Source: Clostridiales bacterium (GTDB lineage: Bacteria > Bacillota > Clostridia > Oscillospirales > CAG-272). Taken from it: a DNA stretch of 6,858 bases. The stretch covers positions 449-7,306 of the forward strand of contig DXYE01000128.1 of assembly GCA_019415985.1 (NCBI GenBank), read 5' to 3'. This document shows, one piece after another, positions 1 through 5,659 of the stretch. The notes below the pieces were generated by a model. That model did no database searches. It worked only from the letters and a program-made list of their open reading frames with translations, and was not told where the DNA came from. The stretch's first letter is position 1. Each line of letters opens with the position of its first letter. The position numbers and the translations under genes were made by a program.

Positions 1-1328
1 CTTTGATATAGCTCTGAACGAATTTCGGCCAGATCCGTTTCAGATTCCGCTTTGTCTATTGCATCGTTTACGGAGCTTAAATAGGTTAACTCGTGTTTCG
101 CAAGCTCAATTTGACGGGAAAGCTCAGACTCTGCAGTCTTTGCCTTGTTGTAACGCTTGTAATATCGCTGTGCATTTTGTGAGGGAGTTAGACGCGGGTC
201 AAGAGGAACTTCAACCGGTGCACAGTCTTCCGCGGTATAATCCGGCAGCAACGCGCAGTTTGCTCCCCGCCTGAGCTGGTAAATATTTGCTGTAATAAGA
301 TCGCCGTACTTACGGAAAATGTCTTTTTCCGCACAGGCGGCAATTTCCTGCTGCTGATTGACAATTTTTTTGGTAAGTCTATTTTCCGCCGCTGTCAAAA
401 GTTTCAGAAGATCTGCAGCCCTTTGGTGGATACGCTCTGCTCTGTCCCGTTCATAGAAATAACGATCTAAGAGCATGCCTATGCTTTCTAAACGTTCGCT
501 GTTCCATATATTTTCATACTGCTTTATTTCCATAAAACTGTATTCGGCCGGCATACCATCCTGAGATATCAGCAGTGTAGGCACAAAAGAGCCCTTCCGA
601 ATGGTGTCTACAACAAGAGAAAAAGCGGCCCACAGCGCTGTCGGATCACAACTGTCTAACGCAACGTCGGCAGAGCCTGACGTACGCCAAGCGATTTCCC
701 GGGAAATAAGCCTGGAGATACCTCCATATGTTTCGGCAATCCATTTTTCCGCTTGAACGTCACCGCGGGCCTCTTTAATACTGCTGAAGAACATCTCTGC
801 TGTTTCGGTAAGCGGATTGCGTTTGTTTTGGGCCGGAGGCATTTCATACATCATACCGGGCAGCACCTGACGTTTTTGACTAGTCGTGAAGTCCACAGTT
901 TTTATTGCGCTGATAATTCGTCCTTCACCGTCTGTCAATATAATATTGCTGTACTTTCCCATAATTTCGGCAATTATTCTGCGTTTACAGGAGAACCCCA
1001 TTTCATCCCGTCCCTCGCATTCTATAACAACAATGCGCTCGAAGCCGGGCTGATGTACGGCTGTAATACGTGCACCGGACAAATGCTTTCTTAAAAGCAT
1101 ACAGAAGAGCGGAGCACTTTGCGGATTTTCCTTGCTGTGATATGAGATTTGAATTCTCGGATGACGGTTTCCTGCCGAAATCAGCAGCCTGAGGTTTTCG
1201 TGTGCACCCCTGATCATAAGGGTTATCTCATCTTTTTCTGGCTGATAAATTTTATCAATCCGTCCGCCGCAGATGAGATGATTTAATTCGTAGACGACAG
1301 CGGAAACCATGCCTGCATCAAAAGCCAT
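1..1328 (-). CDS. rqcH: RqcH / NFACT-family ribosome quality-control protein (Rqc2 homologue), 3' part missing
   Basis: The frame is open from an ATG at 1326-1328 to the left edge, giving 442 complete codons with no stop. The family is usually about 560-590 residues, so the C-terminal NFACT-R domain lies outside the window. Family hallmarks seen: the N-terminal block GGRIDKIYQPEKDE (residues 21-34), PLFCMLLRKHL (73-83), QPGFERIVVI (93-102), MGKYSNIIL (123-131), a charged helical stretch from about residue 290, and LDPRLTPSQNAQRYYKRY (376-393), followed by more coiled coil. Known for the family: RqcH binds the peptidyl-tRNA-blocked 50S subunit and recruits tRNA-Ala to add C-terminal alanine tails that mark stalled chains for proteolysis; older names are FbpA or fibronectin-binding protein. 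Residue 97 is Glu where B. subtilis has Asp97 of the Asp-Arg pair. AAGGAG at 1335-1340, 6 nt upstream, supports the start. It may be co-transcribed with the Nif3-like gene. Confidence 0.93.
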   Translation of the reverse strand, partial: MAFDAGMVSAVVYELNHLICGGRIDKIYQPEKDEITLMIRGAHENLRLLISAGNRHPRIQISYHSKENPQSAPLFCMLLRKHLSGARITAVHQPGFERIVVIECEGRDEMGFSCKRRIIAEIMGKYSNIILTDGEGRIISAIKTVDFTTSQKRQVLPGMMYEMPPAQNKRNPLTETAEMFFSSIKEARGDVQAEKWIAETYGGISRLISREIAWRTSGSADVALDSCDPTALWAAFSLVVDTIRKGSFVPTLLISQDGMPAEYSFMEIKQYENIWNSERLESIGMLLDRYFYERDRAERIHQRAADLLKLLTAAENRLTKKIVNQQQEIAACAEKDIFRKYGDLITANIYQLRRGANCALLPDYTAEDCAPVEVPLDPRLTPSQNAQRYYKRYNKAKTAESELSRQIELAKHELTYLSSVNDAIDKAESETDLAEIRSELYQ

Positions 1329-1442
1329 TTGTTACTCCTTATCATTTCGATCGTATATTTTAGAAGCATTGTCACCATAAGAACGGTTTGAGGGAAATCA
1401 GAGAAGAAAGCTTTATACATACTGACTCATTGGGCAATTAAA

Positions 1443-2216
1443 TTAAAGGTAGATAATAGGTGAAGGCGCCTCTGATACCGTAACTTGAATATCGGGAAAA
1501 TGGATCTGTACCTCTTTGCACATGTGAGCGGTGATGATACGTTCGGTAAAATCATGCCCGGCCTCGATAACGGCTATATCCTGAGCGGCTGCATCCAGCA
1601 TTTTGTGATACCCCAAACTGCCGGTTAATAACACGTCCGATCCGTAGGAAATAGCCGGTGTGAGAAAATCACCGCCTTCGCCGCCTACAATGGCTATATT
1701 TTGAACGATTTTTTGAGGATTGACCAACCCAACATAATGGCATTTCAATGCTTGTTTCACCTGTGCGGCAAAGCATTTGGCGGACTGCGGAGTCGGCAGC
1801 ACAGCAATACGCCCAATCTCTTCGCCAGCCGGACCGAAACATCCTGTTACTTTAGCATGAATCGACTTGGCTAGCTGATCGTTGACCCCATTCTCTACAG
1901 CATCCAACCGGGTGTGATACGAAAGGACAGAAATGCCCTTCGTCAAAAGAGCTATGACATACCGAGCGGGAAACTCCGTGGGAATCACGGAACGGATAGG
2001 CCGAAAGAGCAGGGGATGGTGCGTCAAAATGAGATTACAGCCAAGCCTCGACGCTTCATCTATAACAGCCTCCGTAATATCAAGTGCGCACAATACCCCT
2101 GTAACTTTTGCTGTTACATCAGGGCAGCACATCAAACCGTCATTATCCCACGCGCAGGAAAGCGATGCAGGAATTTTCTCATTAAAAAATTCAACAATAT
2201 CCTGTATATTTGTCAT
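1443..2216 (-). CDS. Nif3-like dinuclear metal centre protein (YqfO/YbgI family)
   Basis: A 257-residue cytosolic protein matching the Nif3 family, often annotated GTP cyclohydrolase 1 type 2 homologue; family members form hexameric toroids with a two-metal site. Seen: AWDNDGL (22-28), LTHHPLLF (64-71), SYHTRLDAVENGVND (99-113), a TGSLGYHKMLDA segment (198-209) and EAGHDFTER (218-226). The presumed ligands H66/H67, D105, H221 and E225 are all present. The segment normally written TGD has Ser at 200. The length fits the short E. coli YbgI-like form; it lacks the central insertion that takes many Firmicute YqfO proteins to about 370 residues. The true cellular function is unsettled, and the old NGG1-interacting-factor name is inherited from eukaryotes. 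It starts at ATG 2214-2216, 18 bp after the trmK stop, with an AAAGGA ribosome binding site. The trmK-nif3 pair is a known conserved neighbourhood in Firmicutes. Confidence 0.93.
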   Translation of the reverse strand: MTNIQDIVEFFNEKIPASLSCAWDNDGLMCCPDVTAKVTGVLCALDITEAVIDEASRLGCNLILTHHPLLFRPIRSVIPTEFPARYVIALLTKGISVLSYHTRLDAVENGVNDQLAKSIHAKVTGCFGPAGEEIGRIAVLPTPQSAKCFAAQVKQALKCHYVGLVNPQKIVQNIAIVGGEGGDFLTPAISYGSDVLLTGSLGYHKMLDAAAQDIAVIEAGHDFTERIITAHMCKEVQIHFPDIQVTVSEAPSPIIYL

Positions 2217-2234
2217 ACCGGTTTGAATCCTTTC

Positions 2235-2993
2235 TTAATTACCTTCTTTTTGCAGAAGAAGCAGATCCTCAAGCAAAAGTAATTCATCGCATGGCTGTTC
2301 TCCTGATTTCTTTTTTCCACAGATTATTTTTTTCAAGGTATTCGTCTGATTCGTCAGTAATGCAGGAAAGATATTTTTCAGCGCTTCGGTTTTTCTCTTT
2401 TTTATAATACACGGACCAAGCAGGTATTCCGCGTTGGAATAACTTCGAATTTCTCCATCATATTCAGCGAGAAGGACCGGATAAATTTTCCCTTTTGTCT
2501 GCGCAAGCGTTTCGTCAAGAATGTGAAATCCCTGAGCTGACAGCCATTTTCGTAAATATGCGGGCATGGTCATCGGCTGTAGGATGAGATGAATACCTGA
2601 GCTACGTATATAAGGGGATTTCTGTAAAATTTCAGTAATTGATTCTCCCCCCATGCCGCAGATTGAAATATCAGACGGCTTGAATTGTTCAACGCCGTGT
2701 AAACCATCGGTCTGGAATACCGTAATACGGTCGCTGAGCCTATATTTGGCGATATGATCGGATGCTGTCTTAAGAGGTCCCTGACGGATATCCGTTGCTA
2801 CAGCGCCTGAAATACGATCGTTCTGCAGCAGATAGATCGGAAGATATGCGTGATCTGTGCCGATATCTGCAATATACACACCTGGACGAATCAATTGAGC
2901 CGCTGATTTCAGCCGCCCATCCAATCGGATGGCTTGCGGACAGTGAGAATTCATCAATTTAGAGGGAGACAGGCAATCTTTTTCTTTATGCAT
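2235..2993 (-). CDS. trmK: tRNA (adenine(22)-N(1))-methyltransferase TrmK
   Basis: An S-adenosylmethionine-dependent methyltransferase, by family assigned to m1A at position 22 of bacterial tRNAs (B. subtilis TrmK/YqfN). With the ATG at 2991-2993 it has 252 residues. Seen: RLKSAAQLI (27-35) leading into the SAM-binding motif ADIGTDHAYLP (42-52), TDIRQGPL (67-74), TDGL (95-98), the catalytic-region GMGGE (113-117) and LILQPMTMP (136-144, family form LILQPN). The C-terminal part (about 190-252) is a lysine-rich helical extension as in relatives. An in-frame TTG at 3009-3011 would add six residues, but it overlaps the GGAGG ribosome binding site, so the ATG is preferred. It heads the trmK-nif3(-rqcH) cluster and is separated from the upstream DUF1858 gene by a terminator. 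Confidence 0.92.
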   Translation of the reverse strand: MHKEKDCLSPSKLMNSHCPQAIRLDGRLKSAAQLIRPGVYIADIGTDHAYLPIYLLQNDRISGAVATDIRQGPLKTASDHIAKYRLSDRITVFQTDGLHGVEQFKPSDISICGMGGESITEILQKSPYIRSSGIHLILQPMTMPAYLRKWLSAQGFHILDETLAQTKGKIYPVLLAEYDGEIRSYSNAEYLLGPCIIKKRKTEALKNIFPALLTNQTNTLKKIICGKKKSGEQPCDELLLLEDLLLLQKEGN

Positions 2994-3004
2994 CAGATCA
3001 TGAG

Positions 3005-3009
3005 CCTCC
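3005..3009 (-). promoter_or_regulatory. Ribosome binding site deciding the trmK start
   Basis: GGAGG on the minus strand lies 11 nt upstream of the ATG at 2991-2993. The upstream in-frame TTG (3009-3011) shares bases with this site and has no other Shine-Dalgarno, so the ATG is the better start. The spacing is slightly long but within the usual range. Confidence 0.6.
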
Positions 3010-3134
3010 AATCTGCCGTTCCATCGAATACTCTAAAAGGGAAGTGCTGCAAAGCGAAAACGCCTCAGTCTGCGTGCTTTACTGTCGTACGTCGGAAATT
3101 TCAATTTATCATTTTAAATTTCAAATTGGACAAA

Positions 3135-3140
3135 ATTATA
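3135..3140 (-). promoter_or_regulatory. Possible -10 element for the trmK cluster
   Basis: A perfect TATAAT on the minus strand lies about 140 bp upstream of trmK and just downstream of the DUF1858 terminator, a sensible promoter position. The hexamer 17 bp upstream (AACGTT) does not resemble TTGACA and there is no extended TGn, so this is only a candidate. The rest of 3012-3193 contains no gene I can support. It is AT-rich and has a nonamer, AAATTTCAA, repeated at 3096 and 3116. Confidence 0.3.
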
Positions 3141-3193
3141 ATCCATATCAGACCGAAAACGTTGGCGTTATCGGATAGATTTGTGAAACAGAA

Positions 3194-3273
3194 GAAAACC
3201 GCCGGAGACCGCAATTTTCCTTTGCATTCATTGAACCAAAGAAAGACAAGCGGTTTTCCTACGGCGGTCTTCT
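3194..3273 (-). terminator. Intrinsic terminator after the DUF1858 gene (long two-part hairpin)
   Basis: An inverted repeat starts 20 bp beyond the DUF1858 stop. The outer arm is 3198-3204 (ACCGCCG) with 3262-3268 (CGGCGGT), extended with one mismatch to 3194 and 3273. An inner arm pairs 3208-3212 (ACCGC) with 3250-3254 (GCGGT), and the loop is about 37 nt. In the minus transcript the G+C-rich stem is followed by TTTTCTTCTGTTT, a reasonable uridine-rich tail. The opposite strand lacks a T-tract, so termination of leftward transcripts is inferred. The unusually long loop lowers certainty about efficiency. Confidence 0.7.
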
Positions 3274-3292
3274 CACACTTGCAGAATTACAA

Positions 3293-3493
3293 TTATTTGT
3301 TTGACAAATACTCGTTAATCTTTTTTACGAGTTCATCCGCATCCGTGTTATGGACAGCACAAGCATCCTCGATACTCTCGCCACGGGCTGAAGGGCAGCC
3401 TAAACAATGCATACCGATTTCCAGAAAAAATTCGGAAGTTCCCATATCATAATCCAGAACATCACCGATAATACTATCTTTTGTAACAACCAT
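3293..3493 (-). CDS. DUF1858 domain protein (hybrid-cluster-associated redox disulfide type)
   Basis: A 66-residue cytosolic protein filled by one DUF1858 domain. It begins MVVTKDSIIGDVL and carries the signature GMHCLGCPSARGES, in which the two cysteines of HCLGC form the putative redox disulfide or metal site. This matches the family often annotated as hybrid cluster protein-associated redox disulfide domain. Its biochemical role is not established; fused copies occur with redox and Fe-S proteins in anaerobes. The start was placed at ATG 3491-3493 because AAAGGA (3502-3507) sits 8 nt upstream. The ATG at 3500-3502 would overlap that site and add only three residues. It appears monocistronic, with a terminator immediately downstream and a palindrome-bearing intergenic region upstream. 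Confidence 0.9.
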   Translation of the reverse strand: MVVTKDSIIGDVLDYDMGTSEFFLEIGMHCLGCPSARGESIEDACAVHNTDADELVKKINEYLSNK

Positions 3494-3501
3494 TTCTTTC
3501 A

Positions 3502-3507
3502 TCCTTT
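3502..3507 (-). promoter_or_regulatory. Ribosome binding site deciding the DUF1858 start
   Basis: AAAGGA on the minus strand lies 8 nt before the ATG at 3491-3493. It abuts the alternative ATG at 3500-3502, which therefore has no usable spacing. Family members normally start close to the TKDxxIGDVL segment, which agrees with the shorter start. Confidence 0.65.
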
Positions 3508-3572
3508 CAACCGATAACCGTCGGATAAAGCCGCCGGATATTCGGAATTCTTAAATTTTATTTATTTTATTT

Positions 3573-3592
3573 ATAAAGACCATGGCCTTTAT
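3573..3592. repeat. 20-bp near-perfect palindrome upstream of the DUF1858 gene
   Basis: ATAAAGACCATGGCCTTTAT is symmetric except for one base pair (positions 7/14). It is about 80 bp upstream of the DUF1858 start and next to an AT-rich run (3551-3572). As RNA it would form an 8-bp hairpin with a CATG loop, but no T-tract follows in the leftward direction, so it is not a standard terminator. A minus-strand TATAAA lies at its downstream edge; the nearest -35-like hexamer, TTGTGC, is 19 bp upstream. An operator is plausible, but no regulator consensus was recognised. Confidence 0.45.
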
Positions 3593-3602
3593 GGGCACAA
3601 AT

Positions 3603-3659
3603 AGTACTGCCGAAAGCTTGATTTCAATGAAAAATATCAAGACTTTCGCGTTTAGTATT
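3603..3659. repeat. Long imperfect inverted repeat between the DUF1846 and DUF1858 genes
   Basis: CGAAAGCTTGAT (3611-3622) is complementary to 3636-3648 with a single bulged A at 3642. Outer arms AGTACT (3603-3608) and AGTATT (3654-3659) can extend the helix past an internal loop. It lies about 40 bp after the DUF1846 stop. No uridine tract follows on either strand, so a classical terminator is unlikely. It may be a 3'-end stabilising hairpin for the DUF1846 mRNA or a structured leader for DUF1858. Confidence 0.55.
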
Positions 3660-3700
3660 GACCGCTGCAACAGCATCCATGCGGTATGAGTTTCAATATT

Positions 3701-5194
3701 TTATCTTTGTGTTCTATATAACTGCTTGCTTTGATAAACCGGTTCGCATGTCAAGCGGATGCCCAACTTTTTAAGTGTTGTGTCATCGACGGGGGCCAGA
3801 ACAACGGATGAATGCATTTCAGCCCCCTTGAGAGAGGAGAGCATTTCCATTGCCTGCTTTGCCAGAGGATTCGTTATCGCGCTGATGGACAGGGCCAAAA
3901 GCATCTCATCTACATGGAGCCGGGGATTTTTATTGCCTAGGTGCTGTGTTTTTAATTGCTGAATTGGGGTGATTACTTCTTTTGTAATCAAAAGCGTATC
4001 GTCCGGAATATCAGCAAGAACCTTTAGAGTATTTAAAATCAAAGCAGAAGCTGCACCGAGTAGATTAGATGATTTTCCAGTAACCAGACGCCCATCTACA
4101 AGCTCAAGCGCCGCAGCGGGTTCGCCGGTTGAATCCGCCTTTGTGAGAGCCGCATGGACCGCCTTACGGCGGTCTGGAGAAATGCCGGCCTGGTTCATTA
4201 TGGTTTCCAATTTTGCAACAGCTTCGTCATCCACACGACCGATAAGTCTGTCGCAGCACGCTTTATAATACCGGCATATAATCTCGTCACAGGAGGCCTC
4301 ACACACCGCCTTATCATTTACAATACAGTTTCCGGCCATGTTGACGCCCATATCTGTCGGAGATTTATAAGGACTTTTGCCCAAAATTTTTTCAAAAATG
4401 GCATTTAGTACAGGAAAGCATTCAACATCTCTGTTATAGTTGACCGTGGTCACACCATATGCCTCAAGGTGAAAAGGATCAATGATATTTAAATCATTGA
4501 GATCTGCCGTTGCCGCTTCATAGGCTAAATTGACCGGATGCTTAAGCGGCAAATTCCAAATCGGAAAGGTTTCAAATTTTGCGTAGCCCGCAGCCACACC
4601 GCGTTTATGCTCATGATAGAGCTGAGAGAGGCAGGTGGCCATTTTTCCGCTTCCAGGTCCGGGGGCTGTGACGATTACCAGCGGACGACTTGTCTCTATA
4701 TATTCATTTCGTCCATAACCGTCATCGCTGACGATATGTGAAATGTTCCGAGGATAGTCCGCGATTGGATAATGCAGATAAACCTGAACGCCGAGCTTTT
4801 CTAAACGATTTTTGAAAATATCTGCCGCATATTGACCTGCATACTGACAGAGGACAACGCTCCCCACGTACATTCCAATACCCCTAAAAGCATCGATCAG
4901 TCTCAACACATCCAGATCATAGGTAATACCGAGATCTCCCCGAACCTTGTTCTTTTCAATGTCAATAGCACTTATAGCAATCACGATTTCCGCTTTATCT
5001 GCAAGATGCAGCAGCATTTTGACCTTGCTGTCCGGTTTAAAGCCCGGAAGTACTCTCGATGCATGATAGTCGTCGAAAAGCTTTCCCCCAAGCTCCAGAT
5101 ATAGTTTGTCGCCAAATTGCTTGATGCGTTCATTGATATGTTTAGATTGCATCGCAATATATTTTTCGTTGTCAAAACCGATTTGCTGTTTCAT
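3701..5194 (-). CDS. UPF0371 / DUF1846 family protein of unknown function
   Basis: A 497-residue soluble protein, full length for the UPF0371 (DUF1846) family, which has solved structures but no firmly assigned reaction. Seen: N-terminal IGFDNEKYIAMQSKHINERI (5-24), LPGFKPDSKVKMLL (49-62), a phosphate-loop-like VTAPGPGSGKMATCLSQLYHE (175-195, with K184 followed by Met instead of Ser/Thr), WNLPLKHPVNLAYEAATADL and the later block KSPTDMGVNMAGNC. The glycine-rich loop suggests nucleotide or phosphate binding; that is inference from the motif only. It starts at ATG 5192-5194, with GGAAAGG 7 nt upstream. It has its own sigma-A-like promoter at 5230-5258, is preceded by a strong terminator and is followed by a hairpin region, so it is probably transcribed alone. 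No signal peptide or membrane segment is apparent. Confidence 0.93.
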   Translation of the reverse strand: MKQQIGFDNEKYIAMQSKHINERIKQFGDKLYLELGGKLFDDYHASRVLPGFKPDSKVKMLLHLADKAEIVIAISAIDIEKNKVRGDLGITYDLDVLRLIDAFRGIGMYVGSVVLCQYAGQYAADIFKNRLEKLGVQVYLHYPIADYPRNISHIVSDDGYGRNEYIETSRPLVIVTAPGPGSGKMATCLSQLYHEHKRGVAAGYAKFETFPIWNLPLKHPVNLAYEAATADLNDLNIIDPFHLEAYGVTTVNYNRDVECFPVLNAIFEKILGKSPYKSPTDMGVNMAGNCIVNDKAVCEASCDEIICRYYKACCDRLIGRVDDEAVAKLETIMNQAGISPDRRKAVHAALTKADSTGEPAAALELVDGRLVTGKSSNLLGAASALILNTLKVLADIPDDTLLITKEVITPIQQLKTQHLGNKNPRLHVDEMLLALSISAITNPLAKQAMEMLSSLKGAEMHSSVVLAPVDDTTLKKLGIRLTCEPVYQSKQLYRTQR

Positions 5195-5229
5195 AGTACT
5201 GCCTTTCCGCTATAAAAATACATAGGAAT

Positions 5230-5258
5230 ATTATACACGGTTTTCCGCAAAAAGGCAA
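5230..5258 (-). promoter_or_regulatory. Sigma-A-type promoter of the UPF0371 gene
   Basis: On the minus strand, -35 TTGCCT (5253-5258), a 17-bp spacer and -10 TATAAT (5230-5235). The predicted start is near 5223, giving a leader of about 28 nt that contains the GGAAAGG ribosome binding site. The upstream transcript is ended by the 5376-5424 terminator, so this promoter is needed by the gene. Confidence 0.8.
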
Positions 5259-5375
5259 TAGCATCATAAGTAATTTTCGGAAAAATGCTTTTATTCTGTT
5301 CGGGCAAGCGGTAAAAAACAAAATCAAATTTAGCACATAAAATATTAAGCTACTTGTTTCCTATATCACCGATCT

Positions 5376-5424
5376 AAAAAGACAAGTGGATATGGTGCCA
5401 ACAGGATGACAGCATATCCACTTG
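5376..5424 (-). terminator. Strong intrinsic terminator of the rrf2-rubrerythrin-rubredoxin unit
   Basis: CAAGTGGATATG (5383-5394) and CATATCCACTTG (5413-5424) form a perfect 12-bp stem around an 18-nt loop. In the leftward transcript it is followed by TCTTTTTAG, with the uridine run at 5376-5380. The stem begins 9 bp after the rubredoxin stop codon. No T-run follows on the plus strand, so it acts leftward. Confidence 0.93.
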
Positions 5425-5433
5425 CAGATTCAA

Positions 5434-5586
5434 CTATTCTGCCTCAAACACATCTTTGCCGAGGCCACAGACCGGGCAGACAAAATCTTCAGGAATATCC
5501 TCCCATTTGGTTCCAGGGGCGATGCCGTTTTCAGGATCGCCGAGCGTTTCGTCATAAACATAGCCACATGGACATATGTATTTCAA
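5434..5586 (-). CDS. Rubredoxin with a CxCG first knuckle
   Basis: A 50-residue small electron carrier. It reads MKYICPCGYVYDETLGDPEN at the N terminus, then GIAPGTKWEDIPEDF (21-35) and the second iron knuckle CPVCGLGKDVFEAE (37-50). Cys5, Cys7, Cys37 and Cys40 are the predicted Fe(SCys)4 ligands. The first motif is C-P-C-G, one residue shorter than the usual C-x-x-C-G. The start is a TTG at 5584-5586, since an in-frame TAA lies two codons upstream and AAGGAGG lies 10 nt upstream. It follows the reverse rubrerythrin by 73 bp and ends just before a strong terminator, so it probably feeds electrons from an NAD(P)H:rubredoxin oxidoreductase encoded elsewhere to peroxide- or oxygen-reducing enzymes. 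Family assignment is secure from the second half; the altered knuckle is the only oddity. Confidence 0.93.
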   Translation of the reverse strand: MKYICPCGYVYDETLGDPENGIAPGTKWEDIPEDFVCPVCGLGKDVFEAE

Positions 5587-5596
5587 GATTTATTCT

Positions 5597-5603
5597 CCTC
5601 CTT
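5597..5603 (-). promoter_or_regulatory. Ribosome binding site for the TTG-started rubredoxin gene
   Basis: AAGGAGG on the minus strand, a full anti-Shine-Dalgarno match, lies 10 nt from the TTG. An in-frame stop lies between the site and the start, leaving no longer alternative. This strong site compensates for the weak TTG codon. Confidence 0.8.
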
Positions 5604-5629
5604 ACTTTATGACTTTATGTCTATATCAA

Positions 5630-5644
5630 TTATAAAGCTTATAA
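5630..5644. promoter_or_regulatory. PerR-box-like inverted repeat
   Basis: TTATAAAGCTTATAA matches the Per-box consensus TTATAATNATTATAA at 12 of 14 defined positions (either strand). It lies between the rubrerythrin stop and the rubredoxin start. A minus-strand TATAAT overlaps it but lacks a good -35. PerR control of rubrerythrins and rubredoxins is established in clostridia; that this copy is functional is inference, since the region is AT-rich and the TTATAA half-sites are low in information. Confidence 0.4.
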
Positions 5645-5659
5645 AGCCGAATTATATAA

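Noticed and set aside
59..1094. Plus-strand and secondary-frame open frames opposite rqcH
   Set aside because: They have no recognisable domain, lie antisense to a clearly conserved protein and arise from its codon structure.
1329..1442. Terminator or promoter between nif3 and rqcH
   Set aside because: No stem with a uridine tail and no paired -35/-10 hexamers at 16-18 bp spacing were found; only the AAGGAG ribosome binding site is convincing.
1914..2407. Plus-strand open frames of 65-122 codons opposite nif3 and the trmK end
   Set aside because: They overlap one another in different frames, are antisense to real genes and have no family resemblance.
3009..3011. TTG as the trmK start codon
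   Set aside because: It overlaps the only good ribosome binding site; the ATG 18 bp downstream uses that site at acceptable spacing.
2934..3452. 172-codon plus-strand open frame spanning the trmK-DUF1858 gap
   Set aside because: It is antisense to the trmK 5' end and to most of DUF1858, crosses a terminator and has low-complexity composition with no domain.
3618..3640. TTGAT...ATCAA as an FNR/CRP-type site
   Set aside because: The half-sites are 13 bp apart instead of 4, and the pairing is better explained as part of the long hairpin.
4981..5175. 64-codon minus-strand frame inside the UPF0371 gene
   Set aside because: It is an alternative frame fully inside a conserved gene with no protein similarity.
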